Assembly (NCBI GenBank): GCA_022570795.1
Contig: JAKUDP010000011.1
Location: 868,001 to 932,000, forward strand
Source of the DNA: Sphaerulina vaccinii
Taxonomy: Eukaryota > Ascomycota > Dothideomycetes > Mycosphaerellales > Mycosphaerellaceae
Length of the DNA stretch: 64,000 bases
Reading direction: 5' to 3'
Position numbers and translations under genes: made by a program. Below are positions 41,048 through 51,257 of the stretch, piece after piece. Within the stretch, counting starts at the first letter, position 1. Each line of letters starts with the position of its first letter. The notes beneath the pieces are model-generated. The model saw nothing but the letters and a program-made list of their open reading frames with translations. It was not told where the DNA came from and did not search any database.

Positions 41048-43765
41048 ATGCGTTCAGCATTGAGGACGGCACTGCAAGCCGACGCGCAACGACGAGCTGG
41101 ACGTGCTAGGAGCAATTCCCTCTCGACTGTTCCGCCTCCAGCAGACTCGGACGACTATCTGCCAGAGCTTGCTGCCATCGCTGCCACGATCCTATACCGT
41201 TCACCTCATCCCTCAAGCGAAGGCCGACCCGTATATATCCTCAACAGTACAGCATTCCCCGACGCATTCGAAGTCGACTACGACAGCCTACTCTCCTACG
41301 TTCTCGCACGACTACCTGGCGAAGACGAGCTGTTATCAGGAACAGAATATGAGATTGTCTTCTTTGCAGGAGGACCTCCGGACAATGCAACAGCAGAAAA
41401 GAAGCAAGGCCCAGCCACGGGCTGGTATCTGCAAGCCTACCATGTCTTGGGCAGAGCATTGCGGAAGAAGCTTGCAATGCTGTATATTGTTCACCCTAGA
41501 ACTTGGGTCAGAGTACTTCTGAATGTCTTTGGAACTATTGTTTCGCCAAAGTTCAGACGAAAGATCCTACATGTCAACTGCCTGACGCAATTGGCAGTGC
41601 ACATCCCAATCGAGAAGCTATTAATACCGCCTTCTGCATATCTTCAGGATCGAAAGTACTCGCAAGATATCTTCTCTCCATTTGTCACAGGGAGGCGAGC
41701 GTTTGGTGTTCGACATCCACTTCCAAAGAACATTAGTACTGGCAAGACCAGGTTGCCACGAGTATTACGAGAAACGACGACATTCCTGCTTGAGCCAACG
41801 AGTGTGAAGACAGAAGGAATCTTTCGCATCCCACCTCACTCTACACTTACCAGCATACTGAGAGAGGCATACGATCGTGGTCAGCAATGGATCGTGTGGA
41901 AGGAACAGGGCGCGACCTATGTGCAGCCCGGCCTTGACAAGTCCACGCTTGACGAGATTCGCTTAGAAGATGCATACGGCGTCCATCTAGCGGCATCGAT
42001 CATTAAAACGTGGTACCGAGAGTTGCGTGAGCCCATCTTTCATGAATCGAGCTATCCTGTCCTACGAGAGAGATACAACAATTCAGATATGCAAGTAACG
42101 CCTGAAGATCTGGTCGACATCATATTACCCGGCTCGACTGTATCGCCGCTTTCCACAACAGCCAGGGAGATACTGACGAGGCACCTGCTACCGCTTCTAT
42201 CTGTTGTTGCTTCAAATGAGTCGAGCAACAAGATGACCGCAGAGAATCTAGCCATCTGCTTCTCGATGTGCCTTGTCTGTGGATCAGATCAGATGGCAGA
42301 CGCGAAAGTCTCCTCTATCGTGAAACGAATACTTCAGGCTGCCATCACCATGTGGCCACAGTTGCGGACAGGGCTTGGCCTCGACGAGAGCACTTTCTAT
42401 ACCGACCTCAAGGCACCGGAGAATCAGAACGACTACGAAGACCCGCTCGAGCAACTCCGTCGGCCAATTGACCATAGCGAGGATGATGAAAAGGGCAACA
42501 TCGGGCATAGGATCTCCATGAACGACTCTGATGGCTCTGACTCCTCGAGTGGAAAGCCGCCAGCATTACCGCCTAGAAGGCGGTCTAGAGCACAGTCCTT
42601 GAAGGCGGCACTGGCTTCTCACATTCCTAACGTTGAGCTACCGCAACTGCCCAAGAGAAAGCCAGCACCGTACCGTGAGCCTTCGCCTGGACCAGCTGTC
42701 AGTCACCAGATCGTGAATGACGCCAATATCGTGGGCGAGCCGCCAAGATACTCCAGCATCTTCGATCGCGATGGCAGGAATCTGTCCCGATCTGAATCAC
42801 CTGGCAGCTTCGTCCAAGTGCCAGCTAATGGCTTCGCACCTGTACTACCTAGGAGTACGGATTCCAGCTTCGACCTTATGGATGAGATGAAGCAGGAGAA
42901 GCCACGAAGGCGACCAGTCTCCAGTGTCCCTAGCGAAGCCGTCAGAAGCCGTCCTGTCTCAGCAGAAATCATAGGACGCCCGCTACCAGGATCGATGGCC
43001 GACATACCCAAGCGAAAGCCTGTTAGTAGGCAGACCTCAGTGAAGGGTGAGAATCAGCCTGCAGATGAACCGGTACCACAGAACAATTCCCAGAGCGCCA
43101 GCACAAGCACCAGCACCATCACTCCAGTCTCCATGCCTCCCAGCTCCTTGCCATCCAGCAACATATCTTCCAGCCTGCCATCCAGTAACCATCCTTTGAT
43201 GCCCGCAGGAACCAATGCACTTCTGGCCGAAATGGCTGCCCGGCAAGCTGCTAACAACTTACTGCAGAACAACGTAATCGATACTCAAGCTGTTTCGGCT
43301 AGCTCTAGCACGACGACCTCAGCAACACAACATTCAGCTTCCACAGATCTTGCTGTGAAGTCACCACAGTCAGCGCCTGGCATGGACAGTGTCTTCCGAA
43401 AGCCCTCCTGGCCAGCATCAGCCAAACAGCAAGGTCCCGGTATCCAGTCTCTAGCGAAACCAATCCTGCCGACCAGGACGTCGCATACAATAGTTCCTAC
43501 GATTTCCGGCATGGATGGCGCCAGTGGGAATCTGCCCAAGCCACGAGCTCCATCGGCCGGACTACTTCATAGGATGAGTAGCTGGGAGAATAGAGGGAGC
43601 TCTGACTCACCACCACTACCCAGTCCTAGTAGTGCCACGCTCGAGCCAAGAAGGCTGAATCTGAAGAAGGCTAGTGTCGATGATTTGAGGAGGCTGTATG
43701 AAGATAGGGCTAATACTGCCAATACATTGGTGCAGATTGGGAGGAGGGCTTCGAGTAATCATTGA
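41048..43765 (+). CDS. ECM25: CRAL-TRIO/RhoGAP protein (Ecm25-like)
   Basis: 905 residues from the ATG giving MRSALRTALQ; the upstream extension starts with TTG. Residues about 40-215 form a divergent Sec14/CRAL-TRIO-like domain (RPVYILNSTAFPDAF, GWYLQAYHVLGRALRKKL, LYIVHPRTWVRVLLNVFGTIVSPKF). Residues about 230-455 form a RhoGAP domain with the arginine finger in TEGIFRIPP, the AASIIKTWYRELREPIF block and TAENLAICFS. The C-terminal 450 residues are disordered and Ser/Pro-rich with PPALPPRRR-type proline motifs. It should accelerate GTP hydrolysis on a Rho-family GTPase at membranes in polarity or wall-integrity signalling. Confidence 0.86.
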   Translation: MRSALRTALQADAQRRAGRARSNSLSTVPPPADSDDYLPELAAIAATILYRSPHPSSEGRPVYILNSTAFPDAFEVDYDSLLSYVLARLPGEDELLSGTEYEIVFFAGGPPDNATAEKKQGPATGWYLQAYHVLGRALRKKLAMLYIVHPRTWVRVLLNVFGTIVSPKFRRKILHVNCLTQLAVHIPIEKLLIPPSAYLQDRKYSQDIFSPFVTGRRAFGVRHPLPKNISTGKTRLPRVLRETTTFLLEPTSVKTEGIFRIPPHSTLTSILREAYDRGQQWIVWKEQGATYVQPGLDKSTLDEIRLEDAYGVHLAASIIKTWYRELREPIFHESSYPVLRERYNNSDMQVTPEDLVDIILPGSTVSPLSTTAREILTRHLLPLLSVVASNESSNKMTAENLAICFSMCLVCGSDQMADAKVSSIVKRILQAAITMWPQLRTGLGLDESTFYTDLKAPENQNDYEDPLEQLRRPIDHSEDDEKGNIGHRISMNDSDGSDSSSGKPPALPPRRRSRAQSLKAALASHIPNVELPQLPKRKPAPYREPSPGPAVSHQIVNDANIVGEPPRYSSIFDRDGRNLSRSESPGSFVQVPANGFAPVLPRSTDSSFDLMDEMKQEKPRRRPVSSVPSEAVRSRPVSAEIIGRPLPGSMADIPKRKPVSRQTSVKGENQPADEPVPQNNSQSASTSTSTITPVSMPPSSLPSSNISSSLPSSNHPLMPAGTNALLAEMAARQAANNLLQNNVIDTQAVSASSSTTTSATQHSASTDLAVKSPQSAPGMDSVFRKPSWPASAKQQGPGIQSLAKPILPTRTSHTIVPTISGMDGASGNLPKPRAPSAGLLHRMSSWENRGSSDSPPLPSPSSATLEPRRLNLKKASVDDLRRLYEDRANTANTLVQIGRRASSNH

Positions 43766-44380
43766 TGAATGCAGCGAAACATAGGATGAGTGAATGAGTA
43801 TTAGCGGCAGTATGTATGCTAGGACTGGAAGGAAGCAAGGAAGGACGAAGGCATTGGTGCGATAATATCATGATACCCTGTTTCGTACTCACGTACGTCC
43901 TATTTTTTGGCAGGGCTCAATCATCAACGGCACTACACAACTGTTATTAAGTCACAGTACTGCGCGTCATGACTTTTCACCTCCTACCACTTGAACCTAT
44001 TCATGATTTCTAGTTTTGGAAGCCTTTACCAGCGTCATATCATACCACACGTATGGCATAGCTCTCTCTGCACTGCTAACGAACTCGGCTTGCTTCAACG
44101 CCTGAATTTCCAAGGAGCGGAGTCAGTGGCTTGTTAGCGGGAGTGCACTCAGGTGGAGGATAAGCACCAAGTACAAAGATTTCCGACGAGGTGAAGGAAT
44201 GTAGTAACTCTGCAAGATGGTGAAGGCTGAGATATTGTGTTAGATTCCAAGATGCTGAGAAAAAGATTGATTGACATCAGAGACATGACATTAGTCCCTC
44301 TGCGATTTGGCAAAGACGAAGCTACTGGAGGGGTCAGGAACGGAATCGAATTGAGCAAGATAATTTCTAGGACGTCAGGG
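43766..44380. other. Convergent intergenic region, no gene seen
   Basis: About 615 bp between convergent genes. Nothing assignable. Confidence 0.4.
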
Positions 44381-46591
44381 TTATCTATGCCCCAGTAGCT
44401 CAAAGTCCAATTTGTCCTTCTTCTTCTTCTTCTTCTTATCCAGATTCGTCTCATCATGATCATCAGTCGTTTCCGTTTCGTGCGCTTCATCATCGCTATC
44501 ATCTTCCACGCTTTCGTCGCCACTACTCTCCTCATCCGCAGAGTCCTCAGTAGCATGCTCAAACAAGTCAACAGAATCAACATCCGAGCTAGACCTCAAC
44601 TTCGAGCCTCTCGTCGGAACGGCAGAATCGCTTTGCACGCTTCCAGACCGATGCATCATCCTTGCGTCTAAAGCAGCACCCTCATCATCACCCGCTATAT
44701 CCAAGCCTCTCAGGTAGTATCTCATAGGAGACAGACTCCTACTTACGGCATCCATCATTTCATAAGGTCGAAATCTTGGTAGTTCCATGGAAACGTTAGG
44801 CATATTTGGCAGATTCTGCCTCATATCTTGTATGTAAGTCGGCATAGTAGGTAAGTCGAAAGTGGGCATCCTAGGCATGCGTGGTATATCCGGTAGGTTT
44901 GCAGATAATGTAGGCAGATTCGGCATAGAAGGTGTAGAGAAACGTCCACTGAAGCTCGGTCTACGGACTTCTTCATCTGTGACGAAGTAGCGACCGGGAG
45001 ACTGTGCGCCTCGAGGTGAGCCTGAAGGTTGCTGGGATGGAGATTCGGGTACTTCAAGAGCGCTGCGCGGTACTTCGACTTCTGAGACTGCTTCGTTGTC
45101 GTCTACCATGCCGATGCCAGCATCGCGGAGGACGTCGTTGCCTGTGAAATCGTGCCGGCGGACAGACTGTGTTTGCTGGCGAAGTAGTCTCTCAGCTTCG
45201 GTCTCGTGGTGTGCGGTAGGCGTCACCTGGTTCGTGTTGTAACTGTCGCATCGTTGGCACTTCAGGCCCAGCCAGTGAAATGGACTCCAGGTTCTCGCTC
45301 CGCAGTCATTGCATCCTATCCAGACTTTCCTTGGTCTACGCGGAGGTGAGGCGTGTTGTCTTTCATTCGCATCGTTGCTGTCGTCCGGTGTCTCGGAGGC
45401 GCCCTCAATATGCGGTAGCAGACCTTCAATATCGTCCTCCGGCATAGGCTGTATCGCGATCTCGTCATCGAGCTTCCGCCACTGAAGTTCCATGTTCACC
45501 GCGCTTTTGCTACACACCGGACACTTGTACGTCACAGCCATGAGATCCTTATAGCACTCTCCATGCATGTAATGCCCACAAGGCAAGCTGACCACAGGTA
45601 CCTTTGCCTCAAACATCCGCATCAGGCAGAGCGGACAGTTCCCTTCCGTAGCTCTCTCAATGCAGGGATGTGCAGCAGATGTAGAAATCGATATGCATAC
45701 ATTGCACCGCTTGCAATGCACAAAATCCTTGCCGAGTCCTTCTCCAACTCGACAGATCCCGCAGTCGTCGCAGTGATATATCCGCTTATTGGGATCGTTA
45801 TCCCAGAGTTTGCATTTCGAACAATAGTACCACGCAGCGTAGTTGCCACAGCTGATACATTCCTGAGCAGCAGGTTGCGGAGTCTGACACAGCATGCATA
45901 GCATATTCTGCGTCTTCTGCCGGTTCAGAGCATGAGAGAATGGCAGATCTCTTGACTGATCGTGACAATGTCGACATGGGTACCATCTCTGGCAGTCGAA
46001 GCATTGCACTTTCACATTCCGTTTGTAATGCATACACCCAAGATCAGGCTCGTCGTCGTCCACCATTGCTTCTTCATCATCTCCATCGTTATCTCGTGGC
46101 GCCTTAGGAAGTGGACTGAATACAGGTTCCAGGTCACCAGGTCGTAGATTATAAGGATTCTTAGGATCAATAGGCATAATAGCAGCTCCCAGCAGAGGCG
46201 AATCTAGCCCATCATTGTCATGTCCTTGGTGCACAGGACTATCAGGTGGCGTAAGCTGGCCCAGCGCCTTGTGTTTGACATAGTCCTGCATCATGAGCAG
46301 GTGCATTTGCCTCGCTTTCTCCTCTGTCGACACGGCGAGTTCCTTAATCTCTTGTAGCTTCTGGCGCAGCGATCGCATGCCATCGTCTTCGGGAAGAGCC
46401 CCGTCCATGTTCGCAGCGTTCGCCATGATGTAGCGGCCTCTTTCCTCTGCTTGCAACGACTGTTCTGTCCCTGCTCTGGCTCTCGAAGCCGGACTCGCAG
46501 CAGGAGTCGCGATACTGGAATCGATAGAAGTGAACGTGATTGAGGAAGTCCTCAGAAGCTCTTCGATGTCGTGTTGAGGGTTGATGCTCAT
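44381..46591 (-). CDS. CHY/RING zinc-finger E3 ligase (RCHY1/Pirh2-like)
   Basis: 736 residues from the first in-frame ATG (MSINPQHDIEELL). Residues about 175-245 form a CHY finger (LGCMHYKRNVKVQCFDCQRWYPCRHCHD). A CTCHY-type finger follows (ECISCGNYAAWYYCSKCKLWDND, YHCDDCGICRVG, DFVHCKRCNVCIS). Next are a RING (CPLCLMRMFEAKVPVVSLPCGHYMHGECYKDLMAVTYKCPVCSKS) and a zinc ribbon (IGCNDCGARTWSPFHWLGLKCQRCDSYN). The tail is acidic and disordered, ending in a seven-Lys run. It is a ubiquitin ligase by homology. Coding-like sequence continues upstream of this ATG to a TGA near 46730 and, beyond it in the same frame, to an ATG near 46838, so the N-terminus is probably longer than given. Confidence 0.82.
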   Translation of the reverse strand: MSINPQHDIEELLRTSSITFTSIDSSIATPAASPASRARAGTEQSLQAEERGRYIMANAANMDGALPEDDGMRSLRQKLQEIKELAVSTEEKARQMHLLMMQDYVKHKALGQLTPPDSPVHQGHDNDGLDSPLLGAAIMPIDPKNPYNLRPGDLEPVFSPLPKAPRDNDGDDEEAMVDDDEPDLGCMHYKRNVKVQCFDCQRWYPCRHCHDQSRDLPFSHALNRQKTQNMLCMLCQTPQPAAQECISCGNYAAWYYCSKCKLWDNDPNKRIYHCDDCGICRVGEGLGKDFVHCKRCNVCISISTSAAHPCIERATEGNCPLCLMRMFEAKVPVVSLPCGHYMHGECYKDLMAVTYKCPVCSKSAVNMELQWRKLDDEIAIQPMPEDDIEGLLPHIEGASETPDDSNDANERQHASPPRRPRKVWIGCNDCGARTWSPFHWLGLKCQRCDSYNTNQVTPTAHHETEAERLLRQQTQSVRRHDFTGNDVLRDAGIGMVDDNEAVSEVEVPRSALEVPESPSQQPSGSPRGAQSPGRYFVTDEEVRRPSFSGRFSTPSMPNLPTLSANLPDIPRMPRMPTFDLPTMPTYIQDMRQNLPNMPNVSMELPRFRPYEMMDAVSRSLSPMRYYLRGLDIAGDDEGAALDARMMHRSGSVQSDSAVPTRGSKLRSSSDVDSVDLFEHATEDSADEESSGDESVEDDSDDEAHETETTDDHDETNLDKKKKKKKDKLDFELLGHR

Positions 46592-46839
46592 GCGCTGGTC
46601 CAAGGGGGTCCGTCGAGCGGCATATTGTCCATCCTCGTCGTCGTCGTCCTCTGCTATAGGAACAATAGAATCGTCTTCACAGATGAAGTTGACAGCATTC
46701 CCTGCTCGGCCAGCCCTCGAGGACGAATCGCCTCAGCTGTCAGAAGACAACAGCAAACGTGCGTCATCCCGTCGAGGGGCAACATCCTGAGACACGCGAC
46801 GACGACCACGACCACGAACACGGCGAGTGTCGTTCATGA

Positions 46840-47555
46840 GTACAAGAAGCAGCAAAAGGTGGTGTGCTCCAAAGACATCCTTGCTGAAGAAAAGAGGCAA
46901 GGTTCAATATGTACTACCAATCACTCTTTATCATCCTGCAACCACGACTGTCTTCAGCCAAAAACTGGTTTGGCCACCCTGTCACAACATTTTCTCGCCT
47001 CTCACACCCTCCACCTCGCCTACATGCAGGAATGACGATTTGTGATAGCCTGCCAGAGTACATCTGTACAGACCTCCACATCTTCGATCTGTTGTTGTCA
47101 AATCACTTCTCTAGCGTGTCACAGGAAGAAGGACGCGACAGTTTTGCCTCAAACGCCACAAACAATCCGAATTGTGCGAGCCGTCATACGTACCATCCCA
47201 ATCTGGAGTATGCAACACTGAGACCACATTGATCTTCGTACCAGAGTGAGTGACACCGATCTCGAAGACATCGCTGGAACGTGTCTCAATGTGACCTTCA
47301 TGATAATAGACTTGAATGTAATGAGTGCAAGACATGGCTTCAATGTACTTTTTATTCATCATGCCATGAACATTAAATGTTACATACTAGCTTTAGTCTC
47401 AGGTACATCGTACCTCTCTGAACATTGCGTCCTGTGTCTGTCGTATCAATCCAAACCAGAAATAACGCAAAATGGGTATCTTCATAAACACATGCCAACC
47501 ATCCATTTCTTTCTCTTGCCCTATCCTATCAACCATATCCCAAATAATATAGTTT
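46840..47555. other. Intergenic, no gene seen
   Basis: About 700 bp downstream of the RasGEF and upstream of the CHY gene. No assignable open frame. Confidence 0.35.
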
Positions 47556-50500
47556 TCAGTTCGCACTTGTTCGTTTCTGCAGTTCCGTGACTTCAGGAAC
47601 CACTGGCATCGTCCTGATAGAGAAGCTCGCGTTCTTGAGGTTATACCACTTCCCAAGATCACTGTACGAGCTCGCCGCAGTCTTCGGTCGTTCTCCTTCT
47701 CGTATCTCAGGCATGGGAGCATGTTGCCTCTTATCGGCATCCTTGGGCTCAACCATAGTGCTCCGGCGATGAAACTTATTCGTCATGGCATCAGGTCCTT
47801 CTCGCATACGCTTGAATTGCATCTCAAGCCAGTTCTGCAGTTCCGGTACAGTTTGCAGTCTGTATGGTGCTTGAAACCGCTGCATATGACTGACGAGCTT
47901 CGCCATGCGCATATATAGATCGAAGTTGATGACCGAAAGAGCTTGGCCGGATTCGCTGACACTGCCTGGGATCTCACGTCGCTTTGGGTTGCCAGCGACG
48001 ACGAATGTTAGATCTGTCAGATAGATACCCAGGAAGGGGAGGCATGATGTCGTCGGAGCCTCTAGCCTCCGCCTCAGCGTCGTGTAATTCTTGGAAATGT
48101 CAATGACATGGTCCAGCTCTTCGAGTTTCGCCCTGGTCTTCTTGTTGACCAGTTCCCACGTCTTCTTCAGTCTTTGCACAACACTTGAGTTGATCGAGCA
48201 CATTATGGACATGATTGAATCATAGTTGTTCAGTTCCAGTAATGCAAGACCGATCTTCGCCCAGTGCTTGATAACATTCGCACGCTTCTTCGCATCGTCG
48301 GGGCTCAGGATGGAGTCTGCCACGAGATTGGCGAGATCAGTGTTGAGTAAGCACATCTTGCGAATGTGCGTCGCCTTCTTGGTGTTGTTGTTGCCCCAAT
48401 CCATGCTCAGAAGCTCTTCAGGTCGGATCTCGCAATAAGTTGTTATCATCATAATTGTGATCTGTCTGGCCACCTCGGTGGGGTCGATGTCGAGGATGCT
48501 GCATTGCGCACCGCCTCCAGTGGCAAGGCGTAGTGCATTGAGCTGCTTGTTGGTGACGATTGGACTGGGAATGTCCTTTTCGTTCTCGGCCACAAACGAC
48601 GTGCTGGACTTGCCAACAGCTGATACGAGAGGTCCGGTCAAGGCGCCCTTAGCATATCCTTCACTGATTCTGCGAGTAAGCTCGATCAAGCGATCGCCAG
48701 CTTGTGGCAGAACTTGCTTAAGCTTGTGGAGTGCGAAGAACCGGATCTCACCGAGAGCATCCTTATCGGCTTCGGCATGCCAGTACGTCTCCAACCAACC
48801 TTTGAAGAAGTTGTAGATTCGCAAGCGTGCTGGCGTGCCTGTAGTCCTACTATCGCCAACATACTCAAAGCGATGGATCAAGGCCTGTGCGAGCTCGCGT
48901 GGCTCGGCAAATCTCCTGAAAGTCAGGAAGAAAGCTGACACGAATTGTGGGTCTGGTGTGAGGTCGTGTGCTGTTAGTTGTTCCACCAGAGCTGGTAGAC
49001 TGCCACCAGTGATCTGACCTTCTTTGTTGCGAGTTAATTCCAGGATGTACGACTTCTGGAGGAGTTGTGTCTCGACATCCATGCTGTCCTCTGTTGCCAA
49101 GGATGGCATGCTAGATATGCTGGCAAAGCTGCCCATCATAGCAGGATCAAGCATGACAGAGTCTTTCGCATGGTCTGGGGTTGTAGCTCGTGTCGACGCT
49201 TGTGACACAGCAGTAGCTCCAGAATCACGCATGCTGCTACAGAATGTCTCGGTGGAGCCGGCGATCGACATTCCCACACTGTCCTTGCGACCCAGAGTCG
49301 GTGCTTCGGATCGCAGCGAAGGCTGACTCTTTGGCGTCTCCAGGCCATGCATGCTGGACTGCATACTGGATGTATGAGATATGAGTGTGCCAGAACGTTG
49401 CCTTTGAGCAAAAGGTAGCGGTGGTAACGATTTCTGCGAATCTGATGTTGGTGGCATTGGAAATGCAGTAGTGTCGAGAGTATCCGTGGGCGATGGAAGA
49501 GCAATGTCCGAAGCATCAACCTTGCACTCGTCGTAAGGTACGGGCGGCGGTGGCGGTAGCATCTTTGCGTCCATAGAAGAACGCACAATGGAACGTCGTT
49601 GAGCCTGCTGAGCATCTTTGGAGGGCATGCTGTCAATCCGTGCTGGTATGCTGCCATTGGTCAACCTGGTAGGCGAAGATCCAGATGATTTCAACTCAAA
49701 GTCACCGATCTGCTCAATAAGGACACGAGTCTTGACAACACAGTCTCCTGCATTGCGTATCAAGCTCGTTCCGACACTTATCAGGTGCTGATGTTGATCG
49801 TGTAGCATGACAACGTCCTCAGAGTCTGAGAACCTGAACACATCCTTGGTAGAGTTCGCCAATTCTTCCAGTTTCGCTTCGAAGTCCGCTTTGACTTGTT
49901 GGACGGGCATTGCTCTCTGCGGGTCATGTGCGTATACCTCGTCCACAATCTCAAGCATATCTCGACATGCGCTCACTAGCCGTTCCGTTGTGGTGACAAG
50001 CTCCGCTGATGGTCGAGAGTGAAGATGGAGTCCGATGAAAGCGGCAATATGGCTTATGCACACGTCGTGTACTTTTGCCAACTGCTCAGAAGCTAGAGGT
50101 CCATCGGCTGATCGCGGACCCTCCTTTGTTACCAACGACATTCGGTGCGCAGCCATGCCAGCGGGAGGAGTGAAGACCACGGATCTCCTGATCGTTCTGC
50201 TATCACGACGTGGCGAATGATTGTGTTCAGCTCCAGCCTTGGCATCTTGTTCAACGTCTTGCTCGGGTAAGTGTACCGCTGAGTCAATCGCAGACACTGT
50301 TTCCTTGCCAGCCATTTGAGTGTCGATCGCAAGTGAGCCTGGGCCAGATCCTGGGGACAGGTGTTGACGGCTTTGTCGTCTGAAATCACAAGAGGAGCTT
50401 GTTTCTTGTGACCATACGTCGTAGAATCCCACGGCGCGAGTGACCACTCTAAATGCCTTGCACATCAGATCGTCGAGTAACACGTGCACGACCTCTGGCG

Positions 50501-51257
50501 CAAATGCTTCGCTTATCGTTTCCTGCAACCGTTTCGCAATCCCAACCAGTGATGATAAATCTGCAAGAAGTCCTTTGCGCATCCTTCGAATTCCAGCATG
50601 TTGCTTCACGGTAGGCGCTTCCCTGTGCAAGCAGTCTGCTCGTTCTAGCAGATACCGCACACCAGCAATCAGTCCCCGTATGTAATCTTGTCGTACAAAT
50701 GAGGATAGACTCGCATTCTCACTCTCTCCCAGCAGATCCCAGAACTGCGTCGTTGCATTGAGCAGGTTCCTTAGATATGGATGGTCATACGCTTCGCAGT
50801 AGTTTGTTGGTAGCCACCCACGATCACCAGTGTTGAGTACAGTTCCATCAGCCCAGCCATTTGCGTGCACCACGTGAACAAGGATCAAATCACCAGGCTT
50901 GATGCGGACTGTGGAAAGCGAGGCATCTTCATCTGGCATTGGATTCGTGGCAGGGTCGAACACATGCATAGCACGCAGGTAGTTCTGGAAGAGAGATTGG
51001 TTGACAGTCAACGACTCGTAATCGGCTGGTGGACTGCCAGGTGTTGGGGGAGGAGTAATGTGGGATACGAAGCCCGCTGTTGTCGTGGTCGACACATCGT
51101 GAGGACGCGATGGTCGTTTCGTATGCATCTTGCGGGGTGATCGCGGAGCAGGCGCAGATGCTTGGTCGGCCTCATCCACATCGCGAGACGCTTTCCAGTC
51201 TTCACTTTGGGTTCGTTGTCGCGTAGCCATTGCCTCCTGCTTGTGCTCGGCGTCCAT
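47556..51257 (-). CDS. CDC25: Ras guanine-nucleotide exchange factor, SH3-RasGEFN-RasGEF (CDC25 type)
   Basis: A single exon of 1233 residues with a clear ATG. An SH3 domain lies at about residues 85-155 (LRAMHVFDP, IKPGDLILVHVVHANGWADG, RGWLPTNYCEAYD). A long helical and disordered middle follows. The RasGEF N-terminal module begins near GQITGGSLPALVEQLT and includes FLTFRRFAEPRELAQAL and YNFFKGWLETYW. The catalytic CDC25 domain (DPTEVARQITIMM, NNYDSIMSIMCSINSSVVQRLKKTW, LPFLGIYLTDLTFV, VINFDLYMRMAKLV) is near the C-terminus. It loads Ras with GTP upstream of adenylate cyclase or MAPK signalling. Length and domain order match fungal Cdc25/RasGEF orthologues. Confidence 0.93.
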   Translation of the reverse strand: MDAEHKQEAMATRQRTQSEDWKASRDVDEADQASAPAPRSPRKMHTKRPSRPHDVSTTTTAGFVSHITPPPTPGSPPADYESLTVNQSLFQNYLRAMHVFDPATNPMPDEDASLSTVRIKPGDLILVHVVHANGWADGTVLNTGDRGWLPTNYCEAYDHPYLRNLLNATTQFWDLLGESENASLSSFVRQDYIRGLIAGVRYLLERADCLHREAPTVKQHAGIRRMRKGLLADLSSLVGIAKRLQETISEAFAPEVVHVLLDDLMCKAFRVVTRAVGFYDVWSQETSSSCDFRRQSRQHLSPGSGPGSLAIDTQMAGKETVSAIDSAVHLPEQDVEQDAKAGAEHNHSPRRDSRTIRRSVVFTPPAGMAAHRMSLVTKEGPRSADGPLASEQLAKVHDVCISHIAAFIGLHLHSRPSAELVTTTERLVSACRDMLEIVDEVYAHDPQRAMPVQQVKADFEAKLEELANSTKDVFRFSDSEDVVMLHDQHQHLISVGTSLIRNAGDCVVKTRVLIEQIGDFELKSSGSSPTRLTNGSIPARIDSMPSKDAQQAQRRSIVRSSMDAKMLPPPPPVPYDECKVDASDIALPSPTDTLDTTAFPMPPTSDSQKSLPPLPFAQRQRSGTLISHTSSMQSSMHGLETPKSQPSLRSEAPTLGRKDSVGMSIAGSTETFCSSMRDSGATAVSQASTRATTPDHAKDSVMLDPAMMGSFASISSMPSLATEDSMDVETQLLQKSYILELTRNKEGQITGGSLPALVEQLTAHDLTPDPQFVSAFFLTFRRFAEPRELAQALIHRFEYVGDSRTTGTPARLRIYNFFKGWLETYWHAEADKDALGEIRFFALHKLKQVLPQAGDRLIELTRRISEGYAKGALTGPLVSAVGKSSTSFVAENEKDIPSPIVTNKQLNALRLATGGGAQCSILDIDPTEVARQITIMMITTYCEIRPEELLSMDWGNNNTKKATHIRKMCLLNTDLANLVADSILSPDDAKKRANVIKHWAKIGLALLELNNYDSIMSIMCSINSSVVQRLKKTWELVNKKTRAKLEELDHVIDISKNYTTLRRRLEAPTTSCLPFLGIYLTDLTFVVAGNPKRREIPGSVSESGQALSVINFDLYMRMAKLVSHMQRFQAPYRLQTVPELQNWLEMQFKRMREGPDAMTNKFHRRSTMVEPKDADKRQHAPMPEIREGERPKTAASSYSDLGKWYNLKNASFSIRTMPVVPEVTELQKRTSAN

